This document shows positions 1 through 7,519 of a stretch of DNA of 64,000 nucleotides, in pieces (positions within the stretch are counted from its first letter, which is position 1; every line of letters starts with the position of its first letter). The notes beneath the pieces are model-generated. The model was not told the origin of the DNA, ran no database searches, and was given only the letters and a program-made list of their open reading frames with translations. The DNA lies in contig DIUX01000004.1 of the NCBI GenBank assembly GCA_002423185.1, positions 310,001-374,000 of the forward strand, written 5' to 3'. The translations under genes and the position numbers were made by a program. The DNA comes from Micavibrio sp. UBA6147. Its GTDB lineage: Bacteria > Pseudomonadota > Alphaproteobacteria > Micavibrionales > UBA1664.

Positions 1-46
1 CGTAATCGTTAGAGCTAAGCTGCTCTATTCAAAAAAGGATCAATTA

Positions 47-400
47 ATGCCCATGCACCCTTTCAAAGCCGCCCTTGCCGGTATATTCGCCCTCGCTTTG
101 CTGCCGTCCCATGCCGCGGCAGAAGGCACAGAGGTTGATATTAACACTCTTGATGCCGGACAAAACCAGTCTATTTTGGCGCGGGTTGTGGTGAACAGCA
201 CTATGAGCGAATCCCCCGTGACCTATGAAACCACCGTATCCTCCATTCGCGGTTGTTTCGAACATGTCCAGTTGTCGGGTGAGATGCTCTATAACAGCAA
301 GACCGTATCCGCGGTTCAGGCGTTATGCGTTGCCGGTAATAACGGTGAGATTCTGGCGGCGTTTCGTTGCCACGAGAAAAAATGCCGCCGCTTTAAATAA
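47..400 (+). CDS. Small exported four-cysteine protein, first of a tandem pair
   Basis: Unknown function; 117 residues. The first ~25 residues form a signal peptide (basic start, hydrophobic AGIFALALLP, cleavage near AAA-EG), so the protein should be periplasmic or secreted. The mature part has four cysteines in the contexts GCFEH, ALCVAG, AAFRC and KKC, compatible with two disulfides. The next gene encodes a paralogue with the same four cysteines and the same spacing, so the pair arose by duplication. The start is supported by AAAAAGGAT seven to ten bases upstream. The two genes are separated by a short gap and are probably co-transcribed. I recognise no family. Confidence 0.75.
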   Translation: MPMHPFKAALAGIFALALLPSHAAAEGTEVDINTLDAGQNQSILARVVVNSTMSESPVTYETTVSSIRGCFEHVQLSGEMLYNSKTVSAVQALCVAGNNGEILAAFRCHEKKCRRFK

Positions 401-420
401 TTGTTGAAAGGATGAATATA

Positions 421-768
421 ATGCTCCGTTTAAAACATGCAGCTTTCGGCGCTTTTGCTTTGGCCGTTCTCCCCCTGCCAGTACAGGCGCAGGATTTTGA
501 CCCGTCAACCTTGTCTGATGCTTCGAACATGGAGATGAGCGCGCGGGTTATTGTGCGTGGGCCGCAAACGAATAACGAAGTGACGTATACAACGCCGGTA
601 AACTCGGTCTTTGGGTGTTATGAACACACTCGCGCAACAATTGAAAACATTGTCGAAGGCAGCAATCATTCGAATGTCAGTGCGCTGTGCCTTGCCGGCG
701 ATGGCCGCGTTATGGCGGCGTTTCGTTGCCGCAATTCAAACCGGATTACCTGCACCAAAACCCGCTAA
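421..768 (+). CDS. Small exported four-cysteine protein, second of a tandem pair
   Basis: Paralogue of the preceding gene; 115 residues from the start at 421. An ATG at 412 is in frame, but the GAAAGG ribosome-binding site abuts it directly and is about nine bases from 421, so 421 is preferred. A signal peptide ends near VQAQ. The mature protein keeps the GCYEH, ALCLAG and AAFRC motifs and a fourth cysteine near the C-terminus; the middle and the extreme C-terminus diverge from the first copy. Export and disulfide formation in the periplasm are inferred. Function unknown. Confidence 0.75.
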   Translation: MLRLKHAAFGAFALAVLPLPVQAQDFDPSTLSDASNMEMSARVIVRGPQTNNEVTYTTPVNSVFGCYEHTRATIENIVEGSNHSNVSALCLAGDGRVMAAFRCRNSNRITCTKTR

Positions 769-790
769 GCTGCATATCCCGTTTCTGGCT

Positions 791-810
791 TTGGGCTGTG
801 ATTAGCCCAA
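791..810. terminator. Hairpin between convergent genes
   Basis: Perfect 7-bp inverted repeat TTGGGCT / AGCCCAA with a 6-base loop. It overlaps the stop codon of the minus-strand gene ending at 802 and lies just after the plus-strand pair. No convincing T-tract follows on either strand, so terminator activity is uncertain. Confidence 0.35.
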
Positions 811-1089
811 AAAGAATGTCTTGCTGATGAACCAGCGCCCGTCTTTTGTTTCTTCGACAAAGGCATTGACGCGTTTTTCGTCGTCGCCGATGGTGCCTCC
901 CGTGCCTTGAAACCATACGCGTAATGACAGGCCATTGTCTTTGGCGGCTTTTTCCATTTCGGCAAGGACGGGGTGGTTTTCGTCTTTGAGGCGAGGGATG
1001 CGAAATGTTTTGCCCTTGATAACGACGTCTTTTTCCTGCGTAGCAAGTTCAATCCCCGCAAAGCGTCCGAAAATATGTGTTAAATCCAT
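802..1089 (-). CDS. Small conserved cytosolic protein, paralogue of the 1201-1515 gene
   Basis: A protein of 95 residues with no signal peptide or membrane segment. The start at 1089 (MDLTHIF) is chosen because AAGGGAGA lies just upstream; an in-frame ATG ten codons earlier has no such site. It aligns along its length with the neighbouring minus-strand gene: an N-terminal segment ending in a hydrophobic/charged helix, a central P-E-x-x-K-A-K-x-N-x-LSLR-V/I-W motif, then G-T-x-GT and a C-terminal GxWxx-KSF/KTF-x-LG. I know no function for this family. The two copies are separated by 111 bp that hold a terminator, so they may be transcribed separately. Confidence 0.7.
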   Translation of the reverse strand: MDLTHIFGRFAGIELATQEKDVVIKGKTFRIPRLKDENHPVLAEMEKAAKDNGLSLRVWFQGTGGTIGDDEKRVNAFVEETKDGRWFISKTFFLG

Positions 1090-1143
1090 GATTTCTCCCT
1101 TTTTTTCTAAGCCTGCCATAAAGGTGGTAAGGGGCGCTATAAA

Positions 1144-1174
1144 AAAGCGCCCCGCATGTAGTGCAGGGCGCTTG
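1144..1174 (-). terminator. Intrinsic terminator with a competing hairpin
   Basis: On the minus strand, directly after the gene ending at 1201, the repeat AAGCGCCC ... GGGCGCTT is followed by a run of T, a normal intrinsic terminator. The distal arm (1146-1153) can pair instead with GGGGCGCT at 1131-1138, giving two mutually exclusive hairpins. This could simply be a duplicated terminator arm or could tune read-through into the gene at 802-1089. Confidence 0.65.
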
Positions 1175-1200
1175 TGAAAAACTGCGATTAAAAAGGCAGA

Positions 1201-1515
1201 CTAACCGAGTCTAAAGCTCTTGCCGACGCGCCATGTGCCTTTTTCGTCTTTGTTGACGTCGACATTGACGCGATCCATACGGAAATCCGCCGTGCCGGCG
1301 GTTCCGGGGAGCCAAATGCGTAAGGAAAGGTTTTTGGCTTTGGCGACTTCTTGCATTTCTTTGAAGGTCGGCTCGTTTTCGGCAATTTCAACATGAGTAT
1401 AGGGGATTTTACCGCTTCTTGGCGATTCGTATACGCGCTCTTCTTCAATAATTTGAACTTCTTTGTTCGCGAATTTGTTGAATAATGCGCTGACGTCGAG
1501 GTTAATGGATGTCAT
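1201..1515 (-). CDS. Small conserved cytosolic protein, paralogue of the 802-1089 gene
   Basis: A protein of 104 residues, charged, with no export signal. CGGAGGAA eight bases before the ATG gives a strong ribosome-binding site. It shares with the gene at 802-1089 the motif around NLSLRIWLPGT and the C-terminal WRVGKSFRLG, so the two are duplicates. It is the upstream member on the minus strand. A compact alpha/beta fold is plausible from the alternation of charged and hydrophobic residues, but no family or function is recognised. Confidence 0.72.
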   Translation of the reverse strand: MTSINLDVSALFNKFANKEVQIIEEERVYESPRSGKIPYTHVEIAENEPTFKEMQEVAKAKNLSLRIWLPGTAGTADFRMDRVNVDVNKDEKGTWRVGKSFRLG

Positions 1516-1775
1516 GTGTTTCCTCCGTTATGTAGGTGTTTATGGGACGTGATACACATTTTGCAATGATGGTCTTTCATGCCGCGCAACGGTACGCCTT
1601 TCATATATTCTGTCAATAGGGTGTTCCTGCTGCTGTGCAGTACAAATACAGGATGGAAATATGGGGCGAGATAGGCTAGATTACGCCATGCTGAAAAGCG
1701 CGGATTTTAAGGAAAATCAAAACAAACACAGCCCCCAAAAAAGCATTCATAAAACAGTGGGGCAATATCAAAGAG

Positions 1776-4700
1776 ATGGGGTTTCAAACAATGGGACATT
1801 CTGTGGATAAACTGGATTCGGACAAGTTACGGACAGTGTCGCTCCGTGACCGCTATGAACTCGAAGATGGCGTTGCCTATATGTCTGGCATTCAGGCGCT
1901 TGTGCGCATCCCGATTGTCCAGCGCCGCCGCGATATTGCCGCAGGGTTAAACACGGCGGGGTTTGTGTCGGGCTATCGCGGTTCGCCGCTTGCCGGATAC
2001 GACCGCGAGCTTATGAGCGCCCGCAAATACCTTGAGCCCCTCAATGTAAAATTCCATCCGGGGGTGAATGAAGATCTCGCGGCGACCAGCATCTGGGGAA
2101 CGCAGCAAGTCAATCTCTATCCCAATGCCAAGGTCGATGGCGTGTTCGGAATCTGGTACGGCAAAGCCCCCGGTGTGGACAGAAGCGGCGACGTATTCCG
2201 CCATGCCAACGCCGCCGGCACATCGCCGCTCGGCGGCGTTTTGGCGATTGCGGGGGATGATCATGCTTGTAAATCCTCATCGCTTCCGGCACAGAGCGAC
2301 CACAGTTTTTATGCCACGATGATTCCGATGCTCTATCCCGCCAGCTTTGACGAATTTGTCGAATATGGCTTGCTCGGCATTGCGATGTCGCGGTTTTCGG
2401 GGGCTTGGACGGCGTTCAAGGTTACGAGTGATACGGCGGAAACATCCGGCACGATTGATCTGTCGCGCGAGCGGCGCGAGATTATCCTCCCCGGCGATGA
2501 TGAATTTGAAATGCCCCCTGGCGGCGTGCATATCCGCCTTGGCGACATACCGCGCGACATGGATTGGCGGCTTCAGAATTACAAGCTCTTTGCCTGTCAC
2601 GCTTTTTGCCGCAAGAACAAGATTGACCGCGTGGTGATGGACAGTCCAAAGCCAAGAATCGGGATCATTACCTCCGGCAAGTCATACGGCGATGTGCGCC
2701 AAGCGCTTGTTGAGCTTGGGATTACAGAGGACGTTGCCAAGGAAATCGGATTGCGCGTGTACAAGGTCGGGATGCCTTGGCCGCTGGAGCCTCAGGGCGC
2801 CCAAGCCTTTTGTGAGGGGCTTGAGGAGATCCTTATCGTTGAGGAAAAACGCGAATTCATCGAAAACCAGCTCAAGCAACAAATCTTTAACTGGGATGCC
2901 AAGCGTCGCCCTGTTGTCGTGGGTAAATATGACGAAAACGGCAAACGCCTCTTGCCGCTTGAAAACGACCAGAGCGTCGGTCTTGTCTGCCGCGTGATCG
3001 CCAAGCGTTTGTCGAAATATTATAAGAGCGAAACGATCGATAACCGCCTTAAATTCTATGCTGAGCGTGACGCGCGTGACGCCGAGTACACCCCCGCCAA
3101 TATCCGGTCGCCGTTTTATTGTTCGGGATGCCCGCATAATTTATCGACCAAGGTGATCAAGGGGAGTACTGCCCTCGCGGGGATCGGGTGTCACTATATG
3201 GCGCAATGGATGGATCGCGACACAAACCTGTATACCCATATGGGCGGCGAGGGCGTGACATGGGTGGGGCAGGCGCCATTCACCAATAACAAGCATATTT
3301 TCACCAATCTCGGCGATGGAACCTATTTCCACTCCGGCGTGCTGGCAATCCGCGCGGCGGTGGCGGCGAAGGTCAATATCACATACAAGATTTTGTACAA
3401 TGATGCCGTTGCCATGACGGGCGGACAGCATGTCGATGGCGACCTTCCGGTGTCCGCCGTGGCGCAACAAGTTGTGGCGGAGGGCGTGGCAAAGGCATGG
3501 ATCGTCACGGACGACCCCGCACGATACGAGCATATGGATGGCATTCCGCACGGGGTGAGCGTTCACCACCGCGACTATATGACGAAGATTCAGGAAGAGG
3601 CTCGCGATACGGCGGGATGCACGATCATTATCTATGACCAGACCTGCGCCGCCGAGAAGCGCCGCCGCCGCAAACGTGGCATGGTCGAAGACCCCGCCAA
3701 GCGCGCCTTTATTAACGAGGCAGTGTGCGAGGGCTGCGGCGATTGTTCCGTTCAGTCAAACTGCATCTCCATTCAACCGCAAGACACGGAATACGGCACC
3801 AAGCGGGTGATTAACCAATCCTCCTGTAACAAGGATTTTTCCTGTGTGAAGGGGTTCTGCCCGTCTTTCGTCACCATTCATGGCGGCGATGTCCGCAAGG
3901 AAAAGGCGAAGTCCAACGACCTCGACAGTTTGATTGCCGATTTACCGATGCCACAAATCGCCGAGATTAACCCGACCTATTCGGCCTATAATATTCTGGT
4001 TGCGGGGATCGGCGGCACGGGGGTTTTGACCGTTGGGGCGCTCATCGGCATGGCGGCGCATCTTGAGGGCAAGCATTGCGTCTTGCTCGACATGACCGGC
4101 CTTGCGCAAAAAGGCGGTTCGGTGCTGTCGCATGTGCGGATCAGTGAGTCCAAAAACATCCTGCGGACGGGGCATATCATTTCGGGCGGGGCGGATTTGT
4201 TGCTCGCCTATGATATTGTCGCGGCGGCGGGCAAAGACGGCTACGACACGCTCAATGCCAAGCGTACCGCTCTGGTCGTCAATGGCGACCACACGCCGGT
4301 GTCGGAATTTGTCATCAACAACGCGGTGGAGATGAAGGACAAAGACCTTATTGAGGCTCTGACCGCCAATACCCGCGATGAACGCCATTTCGTGAATGCA
4401 TCGTCCATTACCTCGGCCTTGATGGGCGGGGATACGGCGATGAACATTATGATGCTTGGCTATGCATGGCAAAAAGGCCTCATTCCGCTCGGTTTCGCGG
4501 CGCTGGATAAGGTGATTGAGCTGAACGGTGTGGCGATTGAGGCGAATAAGCGTGCTTTTGCTTATGGCCGTCTTGCGGCACACGCGCCTGACGCGTTGGA
4601 CGCCGTTATTCGCGCGTTGCCGAGCTATAATGCGCCAGAAAAAAAATCCGAAACGCTGGAGGAGCTCATCGAGCGCCGCCGTGCCTATCTCACATCCTAC

Positions 4701-5300
4701 CAAGATGCGGCCTACGCGAAGCGTTATACGGATATGGTGGCGAAAATATCCGCAATCGACGAATGCCCTGATAAAACCCTGACATGGGCGGTCGCGCGTT
4801 TTTATCATAAGCTTCTGGCCTATAAAGACGAATACGAAGTTGCCCGCCTTTATACGGATGGCGAGTTCATGAAGAAAATCAAAGCGCAATTCGCGGGGGA
4901 TTACAAAATTCGTTTCCATATGGCGCCGCCGATCATGGAAAAACCCGACCCCGCCACAGGCCGCCCGATGAAGCGGGAATTCGGGCCGTGGATGTTGTCT
5001 GCATTGTCTGTGTTGGCGAAGTTTAAAGGCCTGCGCGGTACGCGGTTTGATCCATTCGGCTACCACCATGACCGCAAGCAAGAACGTGCCTTGATCGCCG
5101 AATATGAAGGCTTTATGGATGTTGTTGCCGCCAATTTATCGGCGGATACTTATGCGCTCTGTGTTGATTTGCTCTCGACCCCTGATGACATTCGCGGCTT
5201 TGGGCCGGTGAAGGAGGGCAATATTAAGAAAACGCGCGCCAAGCAAGCCATTCTTATGCGCCGCATTACCCATACGCCGGCTCAGAAAAAAGCCGCCTAA
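1776..5300 (+). CDS. Indolepyruvate ferredoxin oxidoreductase, fused alpha/gamma subunits
   Basis: Oxidatively decarboxylates arylpyruvates (indolepyruvate and relatives from aromatic amino acid breakdown) to acyl-CoA with thiamine diphosphate, passing electrons to ferredoxin; cytosolic. The 1174-residue chain has the order of the fused bacterial form: an N-terminal pyrimidine-binding region with GFVSGYRGSPLAGYD, a thiamine-diphosphate domain with GDGTYFHSGVLAIR near residue 515, a cysteine-rich iron-sulfur region near 650-690 (CEGCGDC and CNKDFSCVKGFCPS), and the gamma domain from about 740 with VAGIGGTGVLTVG. This differs from the archaeal two-gene IorA/IorB arrangement. A second in-frame ATG at 1791 is possible. 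It stands alone between a 260-bp spacer and a terminator, so it is probably monocistronic. Confidence 0.95.
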   Translation: MGFQTMGHSVDKLDSDKLRTVSLRDRYELEDGVAYMSGIQALVRIPIVQRRRDIAAGLNTAGFVSGYRGSPLAGYDRELMSARKYLEPLNVKFHPGVNEDLAATSIWGTQQVNLYPNAKVDGVFGIWYGKAPGVDRSGDVFRHANAAGTSPLGGVLAIAGDDHACKSSSLPAQSDHSFYATMIPMLYPASFDEFVEYGLLGIAMSRFSGAWTAFKVTSDTAETSGTIDLSRERREIILPGDDEFEMPPGGVHIRLGDIPRDMDWRLQNYKLFACHAFCRKNKIDRVVMDSPKPRIGIITSGKSYGDVRQALVELGITEDVAKEIGLRVYKVGMPWPLEPQGAQAFCEGLEEILIVEEKREFIENQLKQQIFNWDAKRRPVVVGKYDENGKRLLPLENDQSVGLVCRVIAKRLSKYYKSETIDNRLKFYAERDARDAEYTPANIRSPFYCSGCPHNLSTKVIKGSTALAGIGCHYMAQWMDRDTNLYTHMGGEGVTWVGQAPFTNNKHIFTNLGDGTYFHSGVLAIRAAVAAKVNITYKILYNDAVAMTGGQHVDGDLPVSAVAQQVVAEGVAKAWIVTDDPARYEHMDGIPHGVSVHHRDYMTKIQEEARDTAGCTIIIYDQTCAAEKRRRRKRGMVEDPAKRAFINEAVCEGCGDCSVQSNCISIQPQDTEYGTKRVINQSSCNKDFSCVKGFCPSFVTIHGGDVRKEKAKSNDLDSLIADLPMPQIAEINPTYSAYNILVAGIGGTGVLTVGALIGMAAHLEGKHCVLLDMTGLAQKGGSVLSHVRISESKNILRTGHIISGGADLLLAYDIVAAAGKDGYDTLNAKRTALVVNGDHTPVSEFVINNAVEMKDKDLIEALTANTRDERHFVNASSITSALMGGDTAMNIMMLGYAWQKGLIPLGFAALDKVIELNGVAIEANKRAFAYGRLAAHAPDALDAVIRALPSYNAPEKKSETLEELIERRRAYLTSYQDAAYAKRYTDMVAKISAIDECPDKTLTWAVARFYHKLLAYKDEYEVARLYTDGEFMKKIKAQFAGDYKIRFHMAPPIMEKPDPATGRPMKREFGPWMLSALSVLAKFKGLRGTRFDPFGYHHDRKQERALIAEYEGFMDVVAANLSADTYALCVDLLSTPDDIRGFGPVKEGNIKKTRAKQAILMRRITHTPAQKKAA

Positions 5301-5344
5301 AGCGGCTAGGGTCGAGTCTAGCTCTGACTCTGAACAGAAGACGG

Positions 5345-5376
5345 AAAAAGCCAGCCTTGATGGGGCTGGCTTTTTA
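5345..5376. terminator. Bidirectional intrinsic terminator
   Basis: GCCAGCC (5350-5356) pairs with GGCTGGC (5364-5370); a T-tract follows on the plus strand and an A-tract precedes, so it can end both the oxidoreductase transcript and the minus-strand run that ends at 5426. Confidence 0.85.
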
Positions 5377-5425
5377 TTATATCGGCTTTTCCTCACGCAA
5401 TGGCCGCGCAATGGCGGGAGGCTGA

Positions 5426-5722
5426 TTATTTTACGCGGATGGTGAGTTGTCTGGTGTCCGCAGGGGTGTCTGACCGCTTCCACGCCGGAACAAGGGCGAA
5501 TGTGATGGTGTATTCCCCGGGCTGTTCGGCGGACACGGCAAATTTTGTGGTGATTTCTTTGCCGCGCAATTGCGGGTGCGATGTTGTGGACACGGCTTTG
5601 ACATCCAATTGGTCGTCCGCAGCGGTGACATGCCACAAATAGCCCTCTTGGCCGGCGGCCTTAAAGGTGAGGGTGAGCTTTTCAGCGGTTGTCAGTACAA
5701 AAAAATCTGTTTTTTCCATCAT
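5426..5722 (-). CDS. Chagasin-like (I42) protease inhibitor-type protein, copy 2
   Basis: A 98-residue protein resembling the I42/chagasin family, beta-sandwich inhibitors of papain-like cysteine proteases. Family-like elements are the LTLTF strand, GYLWHV (equivalent of the NPTTGY-x-W loop), and the C-terminal PGEYTITFALVPAWKR (equivalent of the RPW loop, here VPAW). No signal peptide is visible, so unlike many family members it would be cytosolic unless the start is wrong. It is the last gene of a minus-strand run and follows a more canonical paralogue 44 bp upstream. Loop residues are more degenerate than in copy 1, so inhibition is not assured. Confidence 0.7.
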   Translation of the reverse strand: MMEKTDFFVLTTAEKLTLTFKAAGQEGYLWHVTAADDQLDVKAVSTTSHPQLRGKEITTKFAVSAEQPGEYTITFALVPAWKRSDTPADTRQLTIRVK

Positions 5723-5766
5723 GATGATGAGTCCTTTTTGTTTTTAGGTATGCCGCACATAAACCC

Positions 5767-6063
5767 TTATTTCACGGTGATTTTGAAATGTTTGGTTTGT
5801 GCTGGCTCTGTGCCTTTTTCCCAAGGGCGGGTGAGGGCGAAACGCACGTCATACTCTCCGGCTTTGTCCGCCTTGACCGAAAATACGTCTTGGCCAAACG
5901 CGCCAATCGCATCGGTTTTGGGGGCAATTGTTCCGAGATGGTCGATGTGAAGCCCCTCATCCTTATGCGCCACAGACCACAAATAGCCGGCGCTGGCATA
6001 GCCTTGAAAGGTGAGAGTGAGAGATTCTCCGGTTTTGATGGTGTGTGATTCTGTGTTGCTCAT
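5767..6063 (-). CDS. Chagasin-like (I42) protease inhibitor-type protein, copy 1
   Basis: A 98-residue protein with the chagasin-family pattern: GESLTLTF, then AGYLWSV in the first inhibitory loop, then AGEYDVRFALTRPWEKG with the conserved RPW of the third loop, and a final beta strand KHFKITV. Known members insert three loops into the active-site cleft of C1 cysteine proteases. There is no signal peptide. It lies 35 bp downstream of the thioesterase gene and 44 bp upstream of its own paralogue, so the two are probably co-expressed. A target protease is not visible in the window. Confidence 0.78.
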   Translation of the reverse strand: MSNTESHTIKTGESLTLTFQGYASAGYLWSVAHKDEGLHIDHLGTIAPKTDAIGAFGQDVFSVKADKAGEYDVRFALTRPWEKGTEPAQTKHFKITVK

Positions 6064-6098
6064 GGTGGTGTCCCTGTTTTTATTGTTATGTTATTACC

Positions 6099-6527
6099 CT
6101 AACGATCCAAAATGGCACATGTCAATTCGCTTTTGGCGGCGAGTCTGCCGTTGCTGTCAAAAACCTGCATGTCCCAGACGTGTTTGGTACGCCCGATATG
6201 GACGGGGCGGCATACACATTCAACCAGCCCGTCTTTGACGGGGCGCAAATGATTGGCGGTGATGAATGATCCTACGGCCATTTTTGTGGCTTGGTCGATG
6301 CACAGGATGGACGCGATGCTCCCCACTGTTTCGGACAGAACGCATGTCGCGCCTCCGTGTAAAATTCCGTAAATCTGGTGCGTGCGTTCATCCACGGGCA
6401 TGGTGGCTTTGAGGTAATCCTCCCCGATTTCGGTAAAACGGATGTCGAGCAGATTCAGGATGCTTTTTTTCGTGATGTGTTTGTTTACGTCATCGGGGGT
6501 ATAATCGTCGCGTGTCCAGATGCTCAT
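6099..6527 (-). CDS. Hotdog-fold thioesterase (PaaI/YdiI type)
   Basis: A 142-residue acyl-CoA thioesterase of the PaaI/EntH/YdiI group. The region YGILHGGATCVLSETVGS matches the active-site helix, in which the glutamate activates water and the HGG turn binds the thioester; GSFITANHLRPV and the strand KHVWDMQVFD follow as expected. Members hydrolyse aryl- or acyl-CoA and free stalled CoA thioesters; the substrate here cannot be told. It sits in a tight minus-strand run 35 bp from the methyltransferase gene and 35 bp from the first I42 gene. Cytosolic. Confidence 0.88.
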   Translation of the reverse strand: MSIWTRDDYTPDDVNKHITKKSILNLLDIRFTEIGEDYLKATMPVDERTHQIYGILHGGATCVLSETVGSIASILCIDQATKMAVGSFITANHLRPVKDGLVECVCRPVHIGRTKHVWDMQVFDSNGRLAAKSELTCAILDR

Positions 6528-6562
6528 GGGCGTTCCTGTATTTTTACTGATTGGATCATAGA

Positions 6563-7480
6563 CTATAGCTTACGGGCGATGATTTGCCAGACACCACAGC
6601 GTTTTTCTTCGATATTTTTCACAAAATTTTCTCGGCGGAGGCGGTAATCCTCGCCCATAATCAGGCGAGGACCTATGGCGGATTCCGGCACTTTGTCCAT
6701 GTGAATAAGGCTGTGTTTGAGGGCGTCCAGACCCATCGCGGTTTTGTCGGTGATGCTCTCAATCACAAAACCTGATTCCTCAAGCCATGCACGGATTTGG
6801 GGGACGGGGGCGAGGTGGCTTATCCCGCTATGCGCCGCCCAAGGTACGGGGAAATGGAGCGGGGCGGGGGCGTCTTTGGCCGTGTCGCTCGGCGCCATCA
6901 CATCAAAAATACCGAATAATGCGCCGCGTTTTAAGACACGGGCGGATTCTTTGTACAGGCGTTGTTTGTCGGCGATGTTCATGGCGGTATGGATCGTCAT
7001 CGCCATGTCGAAGGAGGCATCCTCATAGGGCATTTCAAGCGCGTCGCCGCAGTCAAATTCGGTTAAATTGTCCATTTTGGTCATGTGGCTCAGCATCCGC
7101 GCCGCAAGGCAAAAGGAGGGAGTTAGGTCAAGGCCGCGCACTGTACAGCCATATTCCTGCGCCGCCAAGCGCGCAGGGCCGCCAAGACCTGAGCCTATGT
7201 CCAAAACGGACATCGCGGCATCAGGGGTGAGGGATTGCAGCAACGCCAAGGTAGATTTCGCCCCGCCTGTGTGAAGTTCGTCTAGCGAAGAAAGGGCAGT
7301 TGGCGGCAAGGCGTCCATATCAAGCTCTTTGCGCGAGCATAAGGCCTGAGCGGCGTCACGAAGGGCTGCGCAAAGAGGGTCATCCTCCCATGTTGCATTA
7401 TTAGCGGCGCGGGCTGTGTTGCCTGTATGGGGTGCGTAATGCGCGATGACCGCGTGATCGGTTGTGGAATGATCGGTCAT
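6563..7480 (-). CDS. Class I SAM-dependent methyltransferase
   Basis: A 305-residue protein with the Rossmann methyltransferase core: VLDIGSGLGGPARLA (motif I, SAM binding) near residue 93, RGLDLTPSF (motif II), and FDMAMTIHTAMNI (motif IV). The segment DELHTGGAKSTL before motif I resembles sarcosine/dimethylglycine and related small-molecule methyltransferases, but substrate is not determinable. It is encoded 39 bp downstream of trkH on the same strand, suggesting co-transcription with trkH and the thioesterase. Confidence 0.85.
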   Translation of the reverse strand: MTDHSTTDHAVIAHYAPHTGNTARAANNATWEDDPLCAALRDAAQALCSRKELDMDALPPTALSSLDELHTGGAKSTLALLQSLTPDAAMSVLDIGSGLGGPARLAAQEYGCTVRGLDLTPSFCLAARMLSHMTKMDNLTEFDCGDALEMPYEDASFDMAMTIHTAMNIADKQRLYKESARVLKRGALFGIFDVMAPSDTAKDAPAPLHFPVPWAAHSGISHLAPVPQIRAWLEESGFVIESITDKTAMGLDALKHSLIHMDKVPESAIGPRLIMGEDYRLRRENFVKNIEEKRCGVWQIIARKL

Positions 7481-7519
7481 GATTAAGGCTCCTTGCCCAT
7501 TTATCTATTGGTTATGTGA

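Noticed and set aside
3942..5081. 379-codon open frame on the minus strand inside the oxidoreductase gene
   Set aside because: Antisense shadow of a well-supported gene; no family motifs and no ribosome-binding site.
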